From assembly GCF_013249015.1 (NCBI RefSeq), contig NZ_JABRPL010000001.1, forward strand, positions 1,040,318 to 1,104,317: a stretch of 64,000 bases of DNA, in the 5' to 3' direction. Under the pieces are notes generated by a model. The model did no database searches. It worked only from the letters and a program-made list of their open reading frames with translations, and was not told where the DNA came from. The translations under genes and the position numbers were made by a program. Origin of the DNA: Rathayibacter agropyri. GTDB taxonomy: Bacteria > Actinomycetota > Actinomycetes > Actinomycetales > Microbacteriaceae. Below are positions 9,613 to 18,296 of this stretch, piece by piece (position 1 is the stretch's first letter; each line of letters opens with the position of its first letter).

Positions 9613-10698
9613 CTACGACGCCTTCGGCGCCGAGGGCGACGTGACGGTGATTGAACCGGCGATGATGCCCTGCTTGATGGTGTCGAGCTCGCCCTTCAGG
9701 TCGGCCGACACCTTCGACTCGAACTCGTGGAACGGCGCGATCCCGACGCCGTCATTGTCGAGCGTGCCGACGAACGGGGTGGGGTCGAAGGAATCGGCGC
9801 CGGCAGTGCTGGTGACGTCCGTCGTGCCCGCTTCGATGCCCTTGAGGATCGACGTCAAGTACAGATCGGCACCGTCGGGGTACGTCTGGTACAGGTCGGC
9901 GTCGACGCCCACCATCGCAATGTCCTTACCGGAGTCGCGGATCGCCTCGATCGCGGACTGGAAAATCGGACCGCCGACGGGGAGGATCACATCCGCGTTC
10001 TGATCGATCAGCGACTGCGCGGCCGACTTCGCCTCGATGCCCGCCGCGAATCCGCCGGTGAAGGAGCCGGTCTGCGCATCGACGTCCCAACCGACGACTT
10101 TGACGTTCTTTCCCTTCTGCTCGTTGAAGTACTTCACGCCGTCGGCGTAGCCGTCCATGAAGATCGTGACGGTCGGGAACTGCTGCCCACCGTACGTGCC
10201 GACAACGCCGGTCTTCGAGTAGGACGCCGCCGCGTAACCGGCGAGGAACGCCGCCTGCGACGTGTCGAAGGTGATCGGCTTGACGTTCGGCAGGTCGATC
10301 GACGCATCGTCGATGATGGCGAACTTGACGTCAGTGTTGGCCTTGGCTGCGGCCGCGGTCGCATCGGCCAGTGCGAAACCGACTGTGACGATCAGGTTGC
10401 AGCCCTGGTCGACCAGGCTGGTGAGGTTCGGCGCATAGTCGGTCTCGGACTCGGAGGTCGCCGTTTTCGGAGTGACGCCGAGCTGCTCCGACGCCTTCAC
10501 GAGTCCGTTGTAACCAAGCTCGTTGAACGACTTGTCGTCGAACCCGCCCGCGTCGGAAACCATGCAGGGCAGGAAGTTGCCGCCGGCAGCGGCGCTCGAG
10601 CCGCTGGTCGCGGGGGCGGAGGCGCAACCGGCGAGAAGCGCGGTGACGCCGAGGGCGGCAAGAGCGCCGAACGCGGCCTTACGCGAGGTGATAGTCAA
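9613..10698 (-). CDS. bmpA: BMP-family nucleoside-binding lipoprotein
   Basis: Substrate-binding lipoprotein of the PnrA/BmpA family that captures purine or pyrimidine nucleosides outside the membrane. The signal peptide ends in a lipobox LLAGC (Cys25), then a Ser/Ala-rich linker, then the periplasmic-binding fold with the typical DAGGFDDKSFN nucleoside-contact segment. The TTG at 10698 is chosen as start because GGAGGA lies 7 bases upstream; the in-frame ATG codons further up have no such site and would put charged residues before the signal peptide. It is the first gene of the import operon. Confidence 0.92.
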   Translation of the reverse strand: MTITSRKAAFGALAALGVTALLAGCASAPATSGSSAAAGGNFLPCMVSDAGGFDDKSFNELGYNGLVKASEQLGVTPKTATSESETDYAPNLTSLVDQGCNLIVTVGFALADATAAAAKANTDVKFAIIDDASIDLPNVKPITFDTSQAAFLAGYAAASYSKTGVVGTYGGQQFPTVTIFMDGYADGVKYFNEQKGKNVKVVGWDVDAQTGSFTGGFAAGIEAKSAAQSLIDQNADVILPVGGPIFQSAIEAIRDSGKDIAMVGVDADLYQTYPDGADLYLTSILKGIEAGTTDVTSTAGADSFDPTPFVGTLDNDGVGIAPFHEFESKVSADLKGELDTIKQGIIAGSITVTSPSAPKAS

Positions 10699-10831
10699 GA
10701 TGTCGTCCTCCAAGAAAGCGGCCCCGCGACGAGCGCGGCAGGGCATCGATTGGTCCACGTTACCGACTGCGTCAAGCCGCTCAGCCGCCGCGGGCCCTGC
10801 TGGGAAGGAAGCGTTACACAGTGTTGATCTT

Positions 10832-10858
10832 CCCGTGATGCGCGGGGCGCATCACGGG
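10832..10858. promoter_or_regulatory. perfect inverted repeat upstream of bmpA
   Basis: CCCGTGATGCGC (10832-10843) and its exact complement (10847-10858) around a GGG loop. There is no T tract on either side, so an operator or mRNA 5'-structure is more likely than a terminator. Confidence 0.55.
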
Positions 10859-10865
10859 GGCGGTT

Positions 10866-11035
10866 GGCCAGGAAGGTGGTGCGTTCCGCAGAGCCGGGAG
10901 CGTCGGGCTGGCCTGAATCGCTCGCACGCGGCAGTGTTCGATCCCGAGCCGCGAGGCGGCTCGGCGCGGCTGGCCGGGTGGGCGGTGCGATCCGCAGAGC
11001 GAGGGACGTCGGGCTGGCCGGAATCGCTCGCACGC
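10866..11035. repeat. pair of imperfect 64-bp direct repeats
   Basis: Copy 1 is 10866-10929 and copy 2 is 10972-11035. Both begin with GGCC, share CCGCAGAGC and GACGTCGGGCTGGCC-like cores, and end in GAATCGCTCGCACGC. They are 106 bp apart with a hairpin between them. No protein reading explains them. Confidence 0.7.
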
Positions 11036-11204
11036 AATTCCGGCTCGCGGCCCTCTCCCCTACGAAAGCCCGTGCCGGTTGCTCAGCGATCAGCGCCAAA
11101 CCACCGCGGAGAAAGCCGACACACCACGGGGAACACAGTGTGTCCGCCGGAGAGCGGCGTCTCGCTGGTGGGAGGGCCGCGCTTCGGGGGCGTCAGGGGT
11201 GGGG

Positions 11205-12338
11205 CTAGAGGACGTCCGTGCGGCCCGAGAGGCGGAGGGCGTCCACGACGCCCTTGACCTTTTGCGCGTTCTCCGTGGTGGTGACAAGGAGAGCGTCGGG
11301 GGTATCGACGACGACGATGTCCTTCACTCCGATGAGAGCGATGGTGCGGTTGCCGCCGCTGACCACAATGCCCGTCGCGGAGTCGGCCAGCACGCGTGCA
11401 TCCTCGCCGAGGATCGCGAGGTCCGAGCGCAGGCCGCTCGCGTGCAGCTTCGCGATCGACGCGAAGTCGCCCACATCGTCCCAGGAGAAGTGTCCCCGCA
11501 CGACGGCGAGCCTCCCCGTCGCGGCGGCCGGCTCGGCAACGGAGTAGTCGATGGCGATCTTTTCCAGGCCGGGCCAGATGCGGTCGACGACAGCGCCTCG
11601 TTCGGGGGTGTCCCACGCGGCGGCGAGCTCGAGCAGGCCCGCTAGCAGTTCCGGCTTGGAGCGGCCAAGCTCCTCGAGGAGGCGGTCGGCGCGCGCGATG
11701 AACATGCCTGCGTTCCACAGGTACTGACCGCTCGACACGTAGGAGCGGGCCGTCTCGGCGTCGGGCTTCTCCACGAAGGAGTCGACGGCGAGCGTGTTCG
11801 ACGCTCCGTCGATCGCCAGGTGCTCGCCCGTGCGGATGTAGCCGAAGCCGACGGCCGGTTCGGTCGGGGTGATCCCGATGGTCGCGATGTAGCCCGCGTC
11901 CGCGGCGACGACGGCCTCGGCGACCGCGTCGTAAAAGAGCTGCTGCCCGCTGATGACGTGGTCGGCGGCGAACGATCCGATGATGACGCCCGGCTCGCGG
12001 CGCTCGAGGATGGCGGCAGCGAGCCCGATCGCGGCAGAGGAGTCGCGCGGCTCGCTTTCGAGGACAACGTTGAAGTCCTCGAGGCTCTCGAGCTGCTCCT
12101 CGACGGCGGCGCGATGTGCGCGGCCGGTCACGACCATGATCCGATCAGCGCCTGATATCGGTGCGAGGCGGTCCCAGGTGTCGCGGAGAAGTGTCTGCCC
12201 CGATCCCGTGAGGTCGTGCAGGAACTTCGGCGCATCGGCCCGGGAGAGCGGCCACAGTCTCGAACCAATCCCGCCGGCGGGGATGACGCTGTAGAAGCGG
12301 TCGAGCGGGGCGCGGCCATCGGTCTCAGGTGGTGTCAT
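11205..12338 (-). CDS. manC: mannose-1-phosphate guanylyltransferase
   Basis: Makes GDP-mannose from mannose-1-phosphate and GTP, supplying mannosyl donors for glycolipids and cell-wall glycans. The N-terminal nucleotidyltransferase signature IPAGGIGSRLWPLSR (~16-30) and the FVEKP motif (~175) are clear. At 377 residues it lacks the isomerase domain of bifunctional types. The ATG at 12338 is chosen because a TATCCT box ends 6 bases before it (leaderless type); an in-frame upstream ATG would overlap that promoter. It is divergent, 87 bp away, from a GDP-mannose-type glycosyltransferase. Confidence 0.92.
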   Translation of the reverse strand: MTPPETDGRAPLDRFYSVIPAGGIGSRLWPLSRADAPKFLHDLTGSGQTLLRDTWDRLAPISGADRIMVVTGRAHRAAVEEQLESLEDFNVVLESEPRDSSAAIGLAAAILERREPGVIIGSFAADHVISGQQLFYDAVAEAVVAADAGYIATIGITPTEPAVGFGYIRTGEHLAIDGASNTLAVDSFVEKPDAETARSYVSSGQYLWNAGMFIARADRLLEELGRSKPELLAGLLELAAAWDTPERGAVVDRIWPGLEKIAIDYSVAEPAAATGRLAVVRGHFSWDDVGDFASIAKLHASGLRSDLAILGEDARVLADSATGIVVSGGNRTIALIGVKDIVVVDTPDALLVTTTENAQKVKGVVDALRLSGRTDVL

Positions 12339-12344
12339 GACCGC

Positions 12345-12350
12345 AGGATA
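12345..12350 (-). promoter_or_regulatory. candidate -10 box for manC (leaderless)
   Basis: TATCCT on the minus strand, 6 bases before the manC ATG. It faces the box for the divergent glycosyltransferase about 65 bp away. Confidence 0.5.
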
Positions 12351-12412
12351 CAAGGGAGCCGCCCGCGTCCGTCCGTTCACCCCGGGGCGCGCCACCGTTC
12401 ACCTCTGCGACG

Positions 12413-12418
12413 TAGCGT
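12413..12418 (+). promoter_or_regulatory. candidate -10 box for the mannosyltransferase gene (leaderless)
   Basis: TAGCGT with 7 bases between it and the GTG at 12426, consistent with transcription starting at the start codon. Confidence 0.45.
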
Positions 12419-12425
12419 CCGGGAT

Positions 12426-13550
12426 GTGAGAGTCGCGGTCGTTACCGAGAGCTTCCTGCCGTCGTTGAACGGCGTGACAACGAGCGTCCTGCGGGTGCTC
12501 GACGAATTCGCGGCGCGCGGGATCGAGGCACTCGTCATCTGCCCTGCCGCCGGCGCGCCTGCCCGCTATGCCGGTCACCGAGTGGTCGAGCATCCCGCGA
12601 TCGCCTACCGCGACTTCCCCGTCGGCATCCCCACGCTCGCCCTCACCCGTGAACTCGCCGCTTTTGAGCCCGATGTCGTGCACGTCGCCTCGCCCTTCTT
12701 CCTCGGCGCCCGCGCGATTGCTTCCGCCAGCCGGCTGGGGGTCCCGAGTATCGCGATCTACCAGACAGATGTCGCCAGGTTCGCCGCGCGCTACGGCATC
12801 CGCGGCGCCCGCGCCCTCGCTTGGCGGGTGATCCGCCAGATCCACGCCGCCGCCGACCTCACCCTCGCCCCCTCCACCAGCGCCCTCGATGATCTGACCG
12901 CAGCCGGCATCGACCGCACGGCCCTCTGGGGGCGCGGAGTGCAGAGCGACCGCTTCCACCCGCGGATGCGCTCCTCCTCTTACGCTCGGGCCGTTCGCAC
13001 AGGTCTCGACGAGGGCGACACCCTGGTCGGCTACATCGGACGCCTCTCCCCTGAGAAACGAGTCGAGCGGATGGCGGCCCTCACCTCCCTCCCGCGCACC
13101 GCGCTCGTCGTCGGCGGCTACGGCCCCTCCTCAGCCCGGGTCGCCTCTGCACTCGGGCCAGGGGCACGGATGCTCGGACGTCTCGACGGCGAACGACTCC
13201 CCGCCGTGTTCGCGGCCCTCGACGTCTTCGTGCACACCGGCACCGAGGAGACCTTCGGCCAAACCGTTCAGGAGGCGCAGGCGTCCGGAACCGCGGTCGT
13301 CGCTCCCCACGCGGGCGGACCCACCGATCTGATCGAGCACGGTGTCGACGGCCTTCTTTACGCACCCGAGAGCGACTCGGACCTGCGCCGCCAGGTCGAG
13401 CGCCTGGTTGGCGACCCGCTCGTGCGCGCCCGGCTCGGGGAGGCCGGCCGACGCCGGGTGCTGAACCGGACCTGGAGCGCTCTGACGGACGAGCTGCTGG
13501 CGCATTACGCAGCCGCCGGGGTCCCTTCACTCTCGGTACCTCGCAGCTAA
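12426..13550 (+). CDS. GT4-family glycosyltransferase, GDP-mannose-dependent (MgtA/PimB-like)
   Basis: GT-B fold glycosyltransferase of 374 residues. The N-terminus (TESFLPSLNGVTTSV) and the segment YQTDVARFAARYG resemble actinobacterial alpha-mannosyltransferases that build mannosylated glycolipids. The donor-site E-x7-E motif is present (EETFGQTVQEAQ region), followed by the phosphate-contact region. The GTG start matches family N-termini; an ATG two bases upstream is out of frame. The divergent manC supplies its likely donor, GDP-mannose. The acceptor, probably a diacylglycerol glycolipid or lipomannan precursor, is inferred. Confidence 0.85.
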   Translation: MRVAVVTESFLPSLNGVTTSVLRVLDEFAARGIEALVICPAAGAPARYAGHRVVEHPAIAYRDFPVGIPTLALTRELAAFEPDVVHVASPFFLGARAIASASRLGVPSIAIYQTDVARFAARYGIRGARALAWRVIRQIHAAADLTLAPSTSALDDLTAAGIDRTALWGRGVQSDRFHPRMRSSSYARAVRTGLDEGDTLVGYIGRLSPEKRVERMAALTSLPRTALVVGGYGPSSARVASALGPGARMLGRLDGERLPAVFAALDVFVHTGTEETFGQTVQEAQASGTAVVAPHAGGPTDLIEHGVDGLLYAPESDSDLRRQVERLVGDPLVRARLGEAGRRRVLNRTWSALTDELLAHYAAAGVPSLSVPRS

Positions 13551-13585
13551 GGCTCGCCTAAGCCGCGCCTGTCGGCGCCGACGCC

Positions 13586-13591
13586 TAGGAT
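13586..13591 (+). promoter_or_regulatory. candidate -10 box for sdhCDAB
   Basis: TAGGAT about 95 bases before the sdhC GTG. It is the best -10 match in the gap behind the glycosyltransferase. A leader of about 90 nt would result. Confidence 0.3.
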
Positions 13592-13686
13592 TGAAGAACG
13601 AGTTTCTCGTCGCTCCCCGCCCCGTCCCCGTCGCTGAGACGCGGAGTCCGGTCAGGCTGTCGGAGCACAACCAGGGAGGGTTGTTC

Positions 13687-14121
13687 GTGTCGGTTTCAAC
13701 TGCTCACACCCTCGCACCCCGGAAGCAGGGGAAGATCCGGCGTCCGGCCGGCACCCTCTACCGCGGTCGCGAAGGCATGTGGTCATGGGTGTTACACCGG
13801 ATCACCGGTGTCGCCATCTTCTTCTTCCTCCTCGTGCACGTCCTCGATTCGGCTCTCATCGCGGTGAGCCCGGAAGCGTATAACGCGGTTATCGGAACGT
13901 ATAAGAATCCGATCATGGGACTCGGCGAGACGGGACTCGTGGGCGCTATCGCGTTCCACGCGCTCAACGGCCTCCGGATTATCCTGGTCGACTTCTGGAG
14001 CTGGGCAACCCGCAATCAGCGCGTCCTCTTCTGGGTCGTCATCGGGCTGTGGGTCGTGCTCATGCTCGGCTTCGCGCCGCGCCACCTCATCAACGTCTTC
14101 AGCGAGGGAGGAGCGCAGTGA
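13687..14121 (+). CDS. sdhC: succinate dehydrogenase cytochrome b556 subunit
   Basis: Membrane anchor of complex II, 144 residues with three membrane helices. The SdhC signature HRITGVAIFFFLLVHVLD provides the quinone-pocket and haem-region residues, and a second conserved His lies in AFHALNGLR. The GTG at 13687 is chosen because GGGAGGG stands 6 bases upstream and the N-terminus then fits the family; longer in-frame starts lack a ribosome site. The stop overlaps the sdhD start by 4 bp. Confidence 0.93.
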   Translation: MSVSTAHTLAPRKQGKIRRPAGTLYRGREGMWSWVLHRITGVAIFFFLLVHVLDSALIAVSPEAYNAVIGTYKNPIMGLGETGLVGAIAFHALNGLRIILVDFWSWATRNQRVLFWVVIGLWVVLMLGFAPRHLINVFSEGGAQ

Positions 14122-14561
14122 GTACCGTCGCCGCACCGCGCACCCCGCACACACCGACCCGCTCCTCCGGCACCAACTGGGAAAAGTGGGGCTGGATCTA
14201 TATGCGTGCCTCGGGCGTCGTGCTGATCGTCCTGATCTTCGGGCACCTGATCTATAACCTCCTCTTCGGCGACGGCATTAAGGCCATCGACTTCGGTTTC
14301 GTCGGCGGCAAACTGGCTAATCCGTTCTGGCAGTGGTGGGACGTCCTGATGCTGTGGCTCGCGTTGATCCACGGTGGCAACGGCATGCGCACGCTGGTCA
14401 ACGACTATGCGACGTCGCCGTTACTCGCCCGCGCCTTCAAGGGCGGGATCCTCGTCGCTGTCGTCGCGCTCATCGCCCTCGGCACCTGGGTCGTCTTCGC
14501 GTTCGACCCCTGCCCCGCGGGCGCCGATCCGGCAGTGCTTGCGTCGTTCTGCTCGGCGTGA
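14118..14561 (+). CDS. sdhD: succinate dehydrogenase hydrophobic membrane anchor
   Basis: Second membrane anchor of complex II, 147 residues with three hydrophobic helices. It has the conserved RASGVVLIVLIFGHL helix and LIHGGNGMR loop that form the haem and menaquinone site with SdhC. The GTG start overlaps the sdhC stop (GTGA) and has GGAGGAG 5 bases upstream. It is followed after 63 bp by sdhA. Confidence 0.92.
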   Translation: MSTVAAPRTPHTPTRSSGTNWEKWGWIYMRASGVVLIVLIFGHLIYNLLFGDGIKAIDFGFVGGKLANPFWQWWDVLMLWLALIHGGNGMRTLVNDYATSPLLARAFKGGILVAVVALIALGTWVVFAFDPCPAGADPAVLASFCSA

Positions 14562-14624
14562 CCTCCGGAGCCACGCGCTCCTGTCCATCCTTCCTCCCTT
14601 CCCGCACATCGGAGCAACTCCCCC

Positions 14625-16460
14625 GTGAGCACACCAGGTCACTCCCACACCGGCGCCGACCAGAGCGCCTTCGCGCAGACCGTCGGACCCGACGGTGTCC
14701 ACTACCATCAGTTCGACGTGGTGATCGTCGGAGCCGGCGGCGCCGGCATGCGGGCGGCCATCGAGGCAGGTCCGAAGGCGAAGACGGCGGTCATTTCCAA
14801 GCTGTATCCGACCCGCTCGCACACCGGAGCGGCACAGGGCGGCATGGCTGCGGCCCTCGCGAACGTCGAAGAGGACAGCTGGGAGTGGCACACCTTTGAC
14901 ACAGTCAAGGGCGGCGACTATCTCGTCGACCAGGACGCGGCCGAGATTCTCGCGAAAGAGGCCATCGACGCGGTCATCGACCTCGAGAACATGGGCCTCC
15001 CCTTTAACCGCACCGACGAGGGCAAGATCGACCAGCGGCGCTTCGGCGGACACACCCGCGATCACGGCAAGGCGCCCGTGCGCCGGGCTTGCTACGCGGC
15101 CGACCGCACCGGCCACATGATTTTGCAGACGCTGTTTCAGAACTGCGTCAAGCTCGGCATCAACTTCTACAATGAGTTCTATGTCCTCGACCTGGTCATG
15201 ACCGAGGTCGACGGCGTTTCACAGCCTTCCGGTGTGGTCGCGTACGAGCTGGCAACCGGCGAACTACACGTGTTCCAGGCGAAGGCGATCATCTTCGCGA
15301 CCGGCGGCTTCGGCAAGATCTACAAGACCACCTCCAACGCGCACACTCTCACGGGTGACGGCGTCGGCATCATCTGGCGCAAGGGCCTGCCGCTCGAGGA
15401 CATGGAATTCTTCCAGTTCCACCCGACTGGCCTCGCCGGGCTCGGCATCCTCCTCACCGAGGGAGCGCGGGGCGAGGGCGCGATTCTCCGTAATGCCTCG
15501 GGTGAGCGGTTCATGGAGCGCTACGCCCCCACCATTAAAGACCTCGCGCCGCGCGACATTGTGGCCCGCTGCATGGTCCAAGAGGTGGCGGAGGGACGAG
15601 GCGCCGGCCCGCACAAGGACTACGTGCTGCTCGATTGCACCCACCTGGGCGCCGAGGTGCTCGAGACGAAGCTCCCCGACATTACCGAGTTCGCCCGCAC
15701 CTACCTGGGCGTCGATCCGGTCGTCGAGCCGGTACCGGTCATGCCGACCGCGCACTACGCGATGGGCGGCATCCCCACGAACGTCAAGGCGGAGGTGCTC
15801 TCGGACAACACGACCGTTGTCCCCGGCCTGTATGCCGCAGGTGAGTGCGCCTGCGTCTCGGTACACGGCTCGAACCGCCTCGGCACCAACTCGCTCCTCG
15901 ACATCAATGTCTTCGGTAAGCGCAGTGGCAACAACGCTGCCGACTACGCCAAGACCGTCGACTTCACGCCGCTGCCCGCTGACCCGGCCGGTGCGATCCG
16001 CGACATGCTCGCCTCGCTCCGCTCCGCGACCGGCACCGAGCGGATCGCCTCGATCCGCAAGGAGCTGCAGGACGAGATGGACAAGAACGCGCAGGTCTTC
16101 CGCACCGACGAGTCGCTCGAGTCGGTCACCGACACTATTCAGCGCCTGCGCGACCGGTTCCGCAACATCTCCGTGCAGGACAAGGGCAAGCGCTTCAACA
16201 CAGACCTTCTCGAGGCCGTCGAGCTGGGCTTCCTGCTCGACCTCGCCGAGGTCGTCGTCTACTCGGCCCGTAATCGCAAGGAGAGTCGTGGCGGCCACAT
16301 GCGCGACGACTTCCCCCAGCGCGACGATGAGAATTACATGCAGCACACGATGGCGTACCTCTCTGGTGACGCCCACTCCTCCGATGCCGGTGACCACATC
16401 CGGCTCGACTGGAAACCCGTCGTGATCACCCGGTACCAGCCGATGGAGAGGAAGTACTAG
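14625..16460 (+). CDS. sdhA: succinate dehydrogenase flavoprotein subunit
   Basis: Catalytic subunit that oxidises succinate to fumarate using covalent FAD. The FAD-binding [10 protein letters not shown] motif (~35-44), the [10 protein letters not shown] segment with the FAD-linking His, the substrate-site segment [17 protein letters not shown] and the [13 protein letters not shown] motif are all present. The 611-residue length is normal. It is followed 2 bp later by sdhB in a four-gene CDAB operon that ends at a hairpin. Confidence 0.96.
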   Translation: MSTPGHSHTGADQSAFAQTVGPDGVHYHQFDVVIVGAGGAGMRAAIEAGPKAKTAVISKLYPTRSHTGAAQGGMAAALANVEEDSWEWHTFDTVKGGDYLVDQDAAEILAKEAIDAVIDLENMGLPFNRTDEGKIDQRRFGGHTRDHGKAPVRRACYAADRTGHMILQTLFQNCVKLGINFYNEFYVLDLVMTEVDGVSQPSGVVAYELATGELHVFQAKAIIFATGGFGKIYKTTSNAHTLTGDGVGIIWRKGLPLEDMEFFQFHPTGLAGLGILLTEGARGEGAILRNASGERFMERYAPTIKDLAPRDIVARCMVQEVAEGRGAGPHKDYVLLDCTHLGAEVLETKLPDITEFARTYLGVDPVVEPVPVMPTAHYAMGGIPTNVKAEVLSDNTTVVPGLYAAGECACVSVHGSNRLGTNSLLDINVFGKRSGNNAADYAKTVDFTPLPADPAGAIRDMLASLRSATGTERIASIRKELQDEMDKNAQVFRTDESLESVTDTIQRLRDRFRNISVQDKGKRFNTDLLEAVELGFLLDLAEVVVYSARNRKESRGGHMRDDFPQRDDENYMQHTMAYLSGDAHSSDAGDHIRLDWKPVVITRYQPMERKY

Positions 16461-16462
16461 CC

Positions 16463-17224
16463 ATGTCGACCGCTACCCTCGAGCAGCCGCCCGCCGCCCC
16501 TGCGGCTCCGGAGGCGTTCACCGTCACATTCATCATCCGCCGCTTCGACCCCGAGGTGGACGCGGAGCCGTGCTGGCAGGACTTCGACGTCGAGATGTAC
16601 TCGACCGACCGCGTCCTCGACGCTCTGCACCGCATCAAGTGGGACCAGGACGGGTCGCTGACCTTCCGCCGGTCCTGCGCGCACGGCATCTGCGGCTCGG
16701 ATGCGATGCGGATCAACGGCCGCAACCGCCTGGCCTGCAAGACGCTGATCAAGGATCTCGACATCTCGCAGCCGATCTACATCGAGGCGATCAAGGGACT
16801 GCCCCTCGAGAAGGACCTCGTCGTCGACATGGAGCCGTTCTTCGCCTCCTACCGCGAGGTTCAGCCGTTCCTCGTCGCGAACACCGCCGCTCCTCACGGC
16901 AAGGAGCGCGTGCAGTCGGTCGCCGACCGTGCCCGCTTCGACGACACCACCAAGTGCATCCTGTGCGCCGCGTGCACCTCGTCGTGCCCGGTGTTCTGGA
17001 CCGACGGGCAGTACTTTGGGCCCGCCGCGATCGTGAACGCCCACCGCTTTATCTTCGACTCCCGCGACGACGCGGGCGGAGCGCGCCTGGACATCCTCAA
17101 CGACAAGGAGGGCGTGTGGCGCTGCCGCACGACCTTCAACTGCACGGAGGCATGCCCGCGTGGCATCCAGATCACGCAGGCGATTGCCGAGGTCAAGCAG
17201 GCCGTGATCCGCGGCCGCGCCTGA
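16463..17224 (+). CDS. sdhB: succinate dehydrogenase iron-sulfur subunit
   Basis: Electron-transfer subunit of complex II, 253 residues. The [2Fe-2S] ligands are in the CAHGICGSDAM region, and the [4Fe-4S] and [3Fe-4S] ligands are in CILCAACTSSCPVFW and CRTTFNCTEACPRG. It carries electrons from the SdhA flavin to quinone in SdhC/D. The ATG at 16463 follows sdhA directly, with GAGAGGAAG as ribosome site. Confidence 0.96.
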   Translation: MSTATLEQPPAAPAAPEAFTVTFIIRRFDPEVDAEPCWQDFDVEMYSTDRVLDALHRIKWDQDGSLTFRRSCAHGICGSDAMRINGRNRLACKTLIKDLDISQPIYIEAIKGLPLEKDLVVDMEPFFASYREVQPFLVANTAAPHGKERVQSVADRARFDDTTKCILCAACTSSCPVFWTDGQYFGPAAIVNAHRFIFDSRDDAGGARLDILNDKEGVWRCRTTFNCTEACPRGIQITQAIAEVKQAVIRGRA

Positions 17225-17241
17225 CGCTCGCGCTTGACGGA

Positions 17242-17290
17242 GGCCGTCGTGCACGCTCGATTTTCGAATCCAACGTGCGCGGCGGCCTTT
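17242..17290 (+). terminator. terminator of sdhCDAB
   Basis: GGCCGTCGTGCACG (17242-17255) pairs with CGTGCGCGGCGGCC (17274-17287), allowing two mismatches, and TTT follows. It lies 18 bases after the sdhB stop, the expected position for an intrinsic terminator. Confidence 0.7.
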
Positions 17291-17391
17291 CTCGTGTGCC
17301 GCCATCCCTCCACAGGCGCTGATCCGGCGGATTGTCCACGGATGCGGTGCACCGAAGTCGCGACATCCGCGGACGGCGTGAGGCTGGGGGC

Positions 17392-18195
17392 ATGTTCACC
17401 GGCATCGTCCACCTGTCCGAGCTTCGAGCGCTCGGCATCGACCCTCGCACCGCCGTCCGCGACGGGACGCTGCAACGCCTCCGCCCGGCCTGGTTCGCTG
17501 CGCCCGGGGCGCCGCCCGAGCAGATCCGGGCCGTCCTGGCCGCTGGCGTCGTCTCCTGCATCTCGTTCTTCTCCGCGCGAGGCGTCCACCGGCCCGAGGA
17601 CGACCGCCTGCACCTCGGAGTGACCGGCTCCAGCAGCGCGCGGTCGCCCAGCACCGATCTGGTGCTGCACTGGGGCGGCCGGACGCCGCCCGGGCGCGGA
17701 CCGTCCGCCGAGGCCACTGCCGAACGCGCACTCGAGCACGTCCTGCTCTGCCAACCGCCCGACCATGCGGTCGCCGTTATCGACTCCGCCCTCCACCTCG
17801 GAGTTCTCGGCCCAGGCCTCCTCGCCAGCACTCTCGCGCTGCTCCCAGCCCGCCTCCGGCCTCTGCTGCCTGCCTTCGACGGTCGCGCGGAGTCGGGCCT
17901 GGAGTCGCTGACGCGGTTCCGCCTCCGCGCCTGCGGCATCCTCTGCCGGCCGCAGGTCGAGATCGCCGGAGTGGGGAGGGTTGATCTCCTCGTCGATGAC
18001 TGGCTGGTGATCGAGCTCGACGGGCGCCGCTGGCATGCGGTCGAGGAGGCGTTCGTGCGTGATCGTCGGCGCGACGCGGCGGCGGCCCGCCTCGGCTACG
18101 CGGTTCTGCGGTTCGGATATGCGGACGTTGTGCACGACTGGGACCGGACGCTAGCCACCATCCGCGCAACCGTCGGACGCGGGCGGACGCGGTGA
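17392..18195 (+). CDS. DUF559 / AbiEi-like N-terminal domain protein
   Basis: A 267-residue cytoplasmic protein. The N-terminal half resembles the winged-helix AbiEi-antitoxin-like regions common in actinobacteria. The C-terminal ~90 residues look like a DUF559 (Vsr/PD-(D/E)xK-like) nuclease fold: VDLLVDD then VIELDGRRWH supplies the expected acidic residues. The ATG at 17392 is preferred; an upstream TTG lacks a ribosome site. No toxin partner is adjacent, so a working toxin-antitoxin pair is not supported. The role is unknown. It may be a stand-alone nuclease-like housekeeping or defence protein. Confidence 0.75.
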   Translation: MFTGIVHLSELRALGIDPRTAVRDGTLQRLRPAWFAAPGAPPEQIRAVLAAGVVSCISFFSARGVHRPEDDRLHLGVTGSSSARSPSTDLVLHWGGRTPPGRGPSAEATAERALEHVLLCQPPDHAVAVIDSALHLGVLGPGLLASTLALLPARLRPLLPAFDGRAESGLESLTRFRLRACGILCRPQVEIAGVGRVDLLVDDWLVIELDGRRWHAVEEAFVRDRRRDAAAARLGYAVLRFGYADVVHDWDRTLATIRATVGRGRTR

Positions 18196-18283
18196 GCGGC
18201 CGATGCCGCAGCGCACGCTCCTTTCGGCCGCTGAGCACGCGACGCGACGCAGAGCGTGCGCAGTGGACTCGGCGGCGCGTCAC

Positions 18284-18289
18284 TACGCT
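18284..18289 (+). promoter_or_regulatory. candidate -10 box for the YihY-family gene
   Basis: TACGCT with 7 bases to the ATG at 18297, another leaderless-type spacing. Confidence 0.4.
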
Positions 18290-18296
18290 GGGGGAC

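Larger units (their letters stand above)
10699..11204. other. 506-bp intergenic region upstream of bmpA
   Basis: No credible gene. It holds the bmpA ribosome site, a perfect 12-bp-arm inverted repeat (10832-10858), a second inverted repeat (CCGAGCCGC 10944-10952, GCGGCTCGG 10956-10964), two imperfect 64-bp direct repeats, and two copies of the dyad ACACAGTGT (10816-10824 and 11133-11141). The operon promoter and operators should be here. TTGACG at about 10776 on the minus strand is a possible -35 box but no good -10 box follows. Confidence 0.6.

Noticed and set aside
15264..16397. 377-codon open frame antisense to sdhA
   Set aside because: Complement of conserved sdhA sequence with no ribosome site or domain; a composition artefact.
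17392..18195. Toxin-antitoxin or abortive-infection locus
   Set aside because: The N-terminal domain resembles AbiEi antitoxins, but no AbiEii-type nucleotidyltransferase gene is adjacent; such solitary DUF559 proteins are common in actinobacteria.
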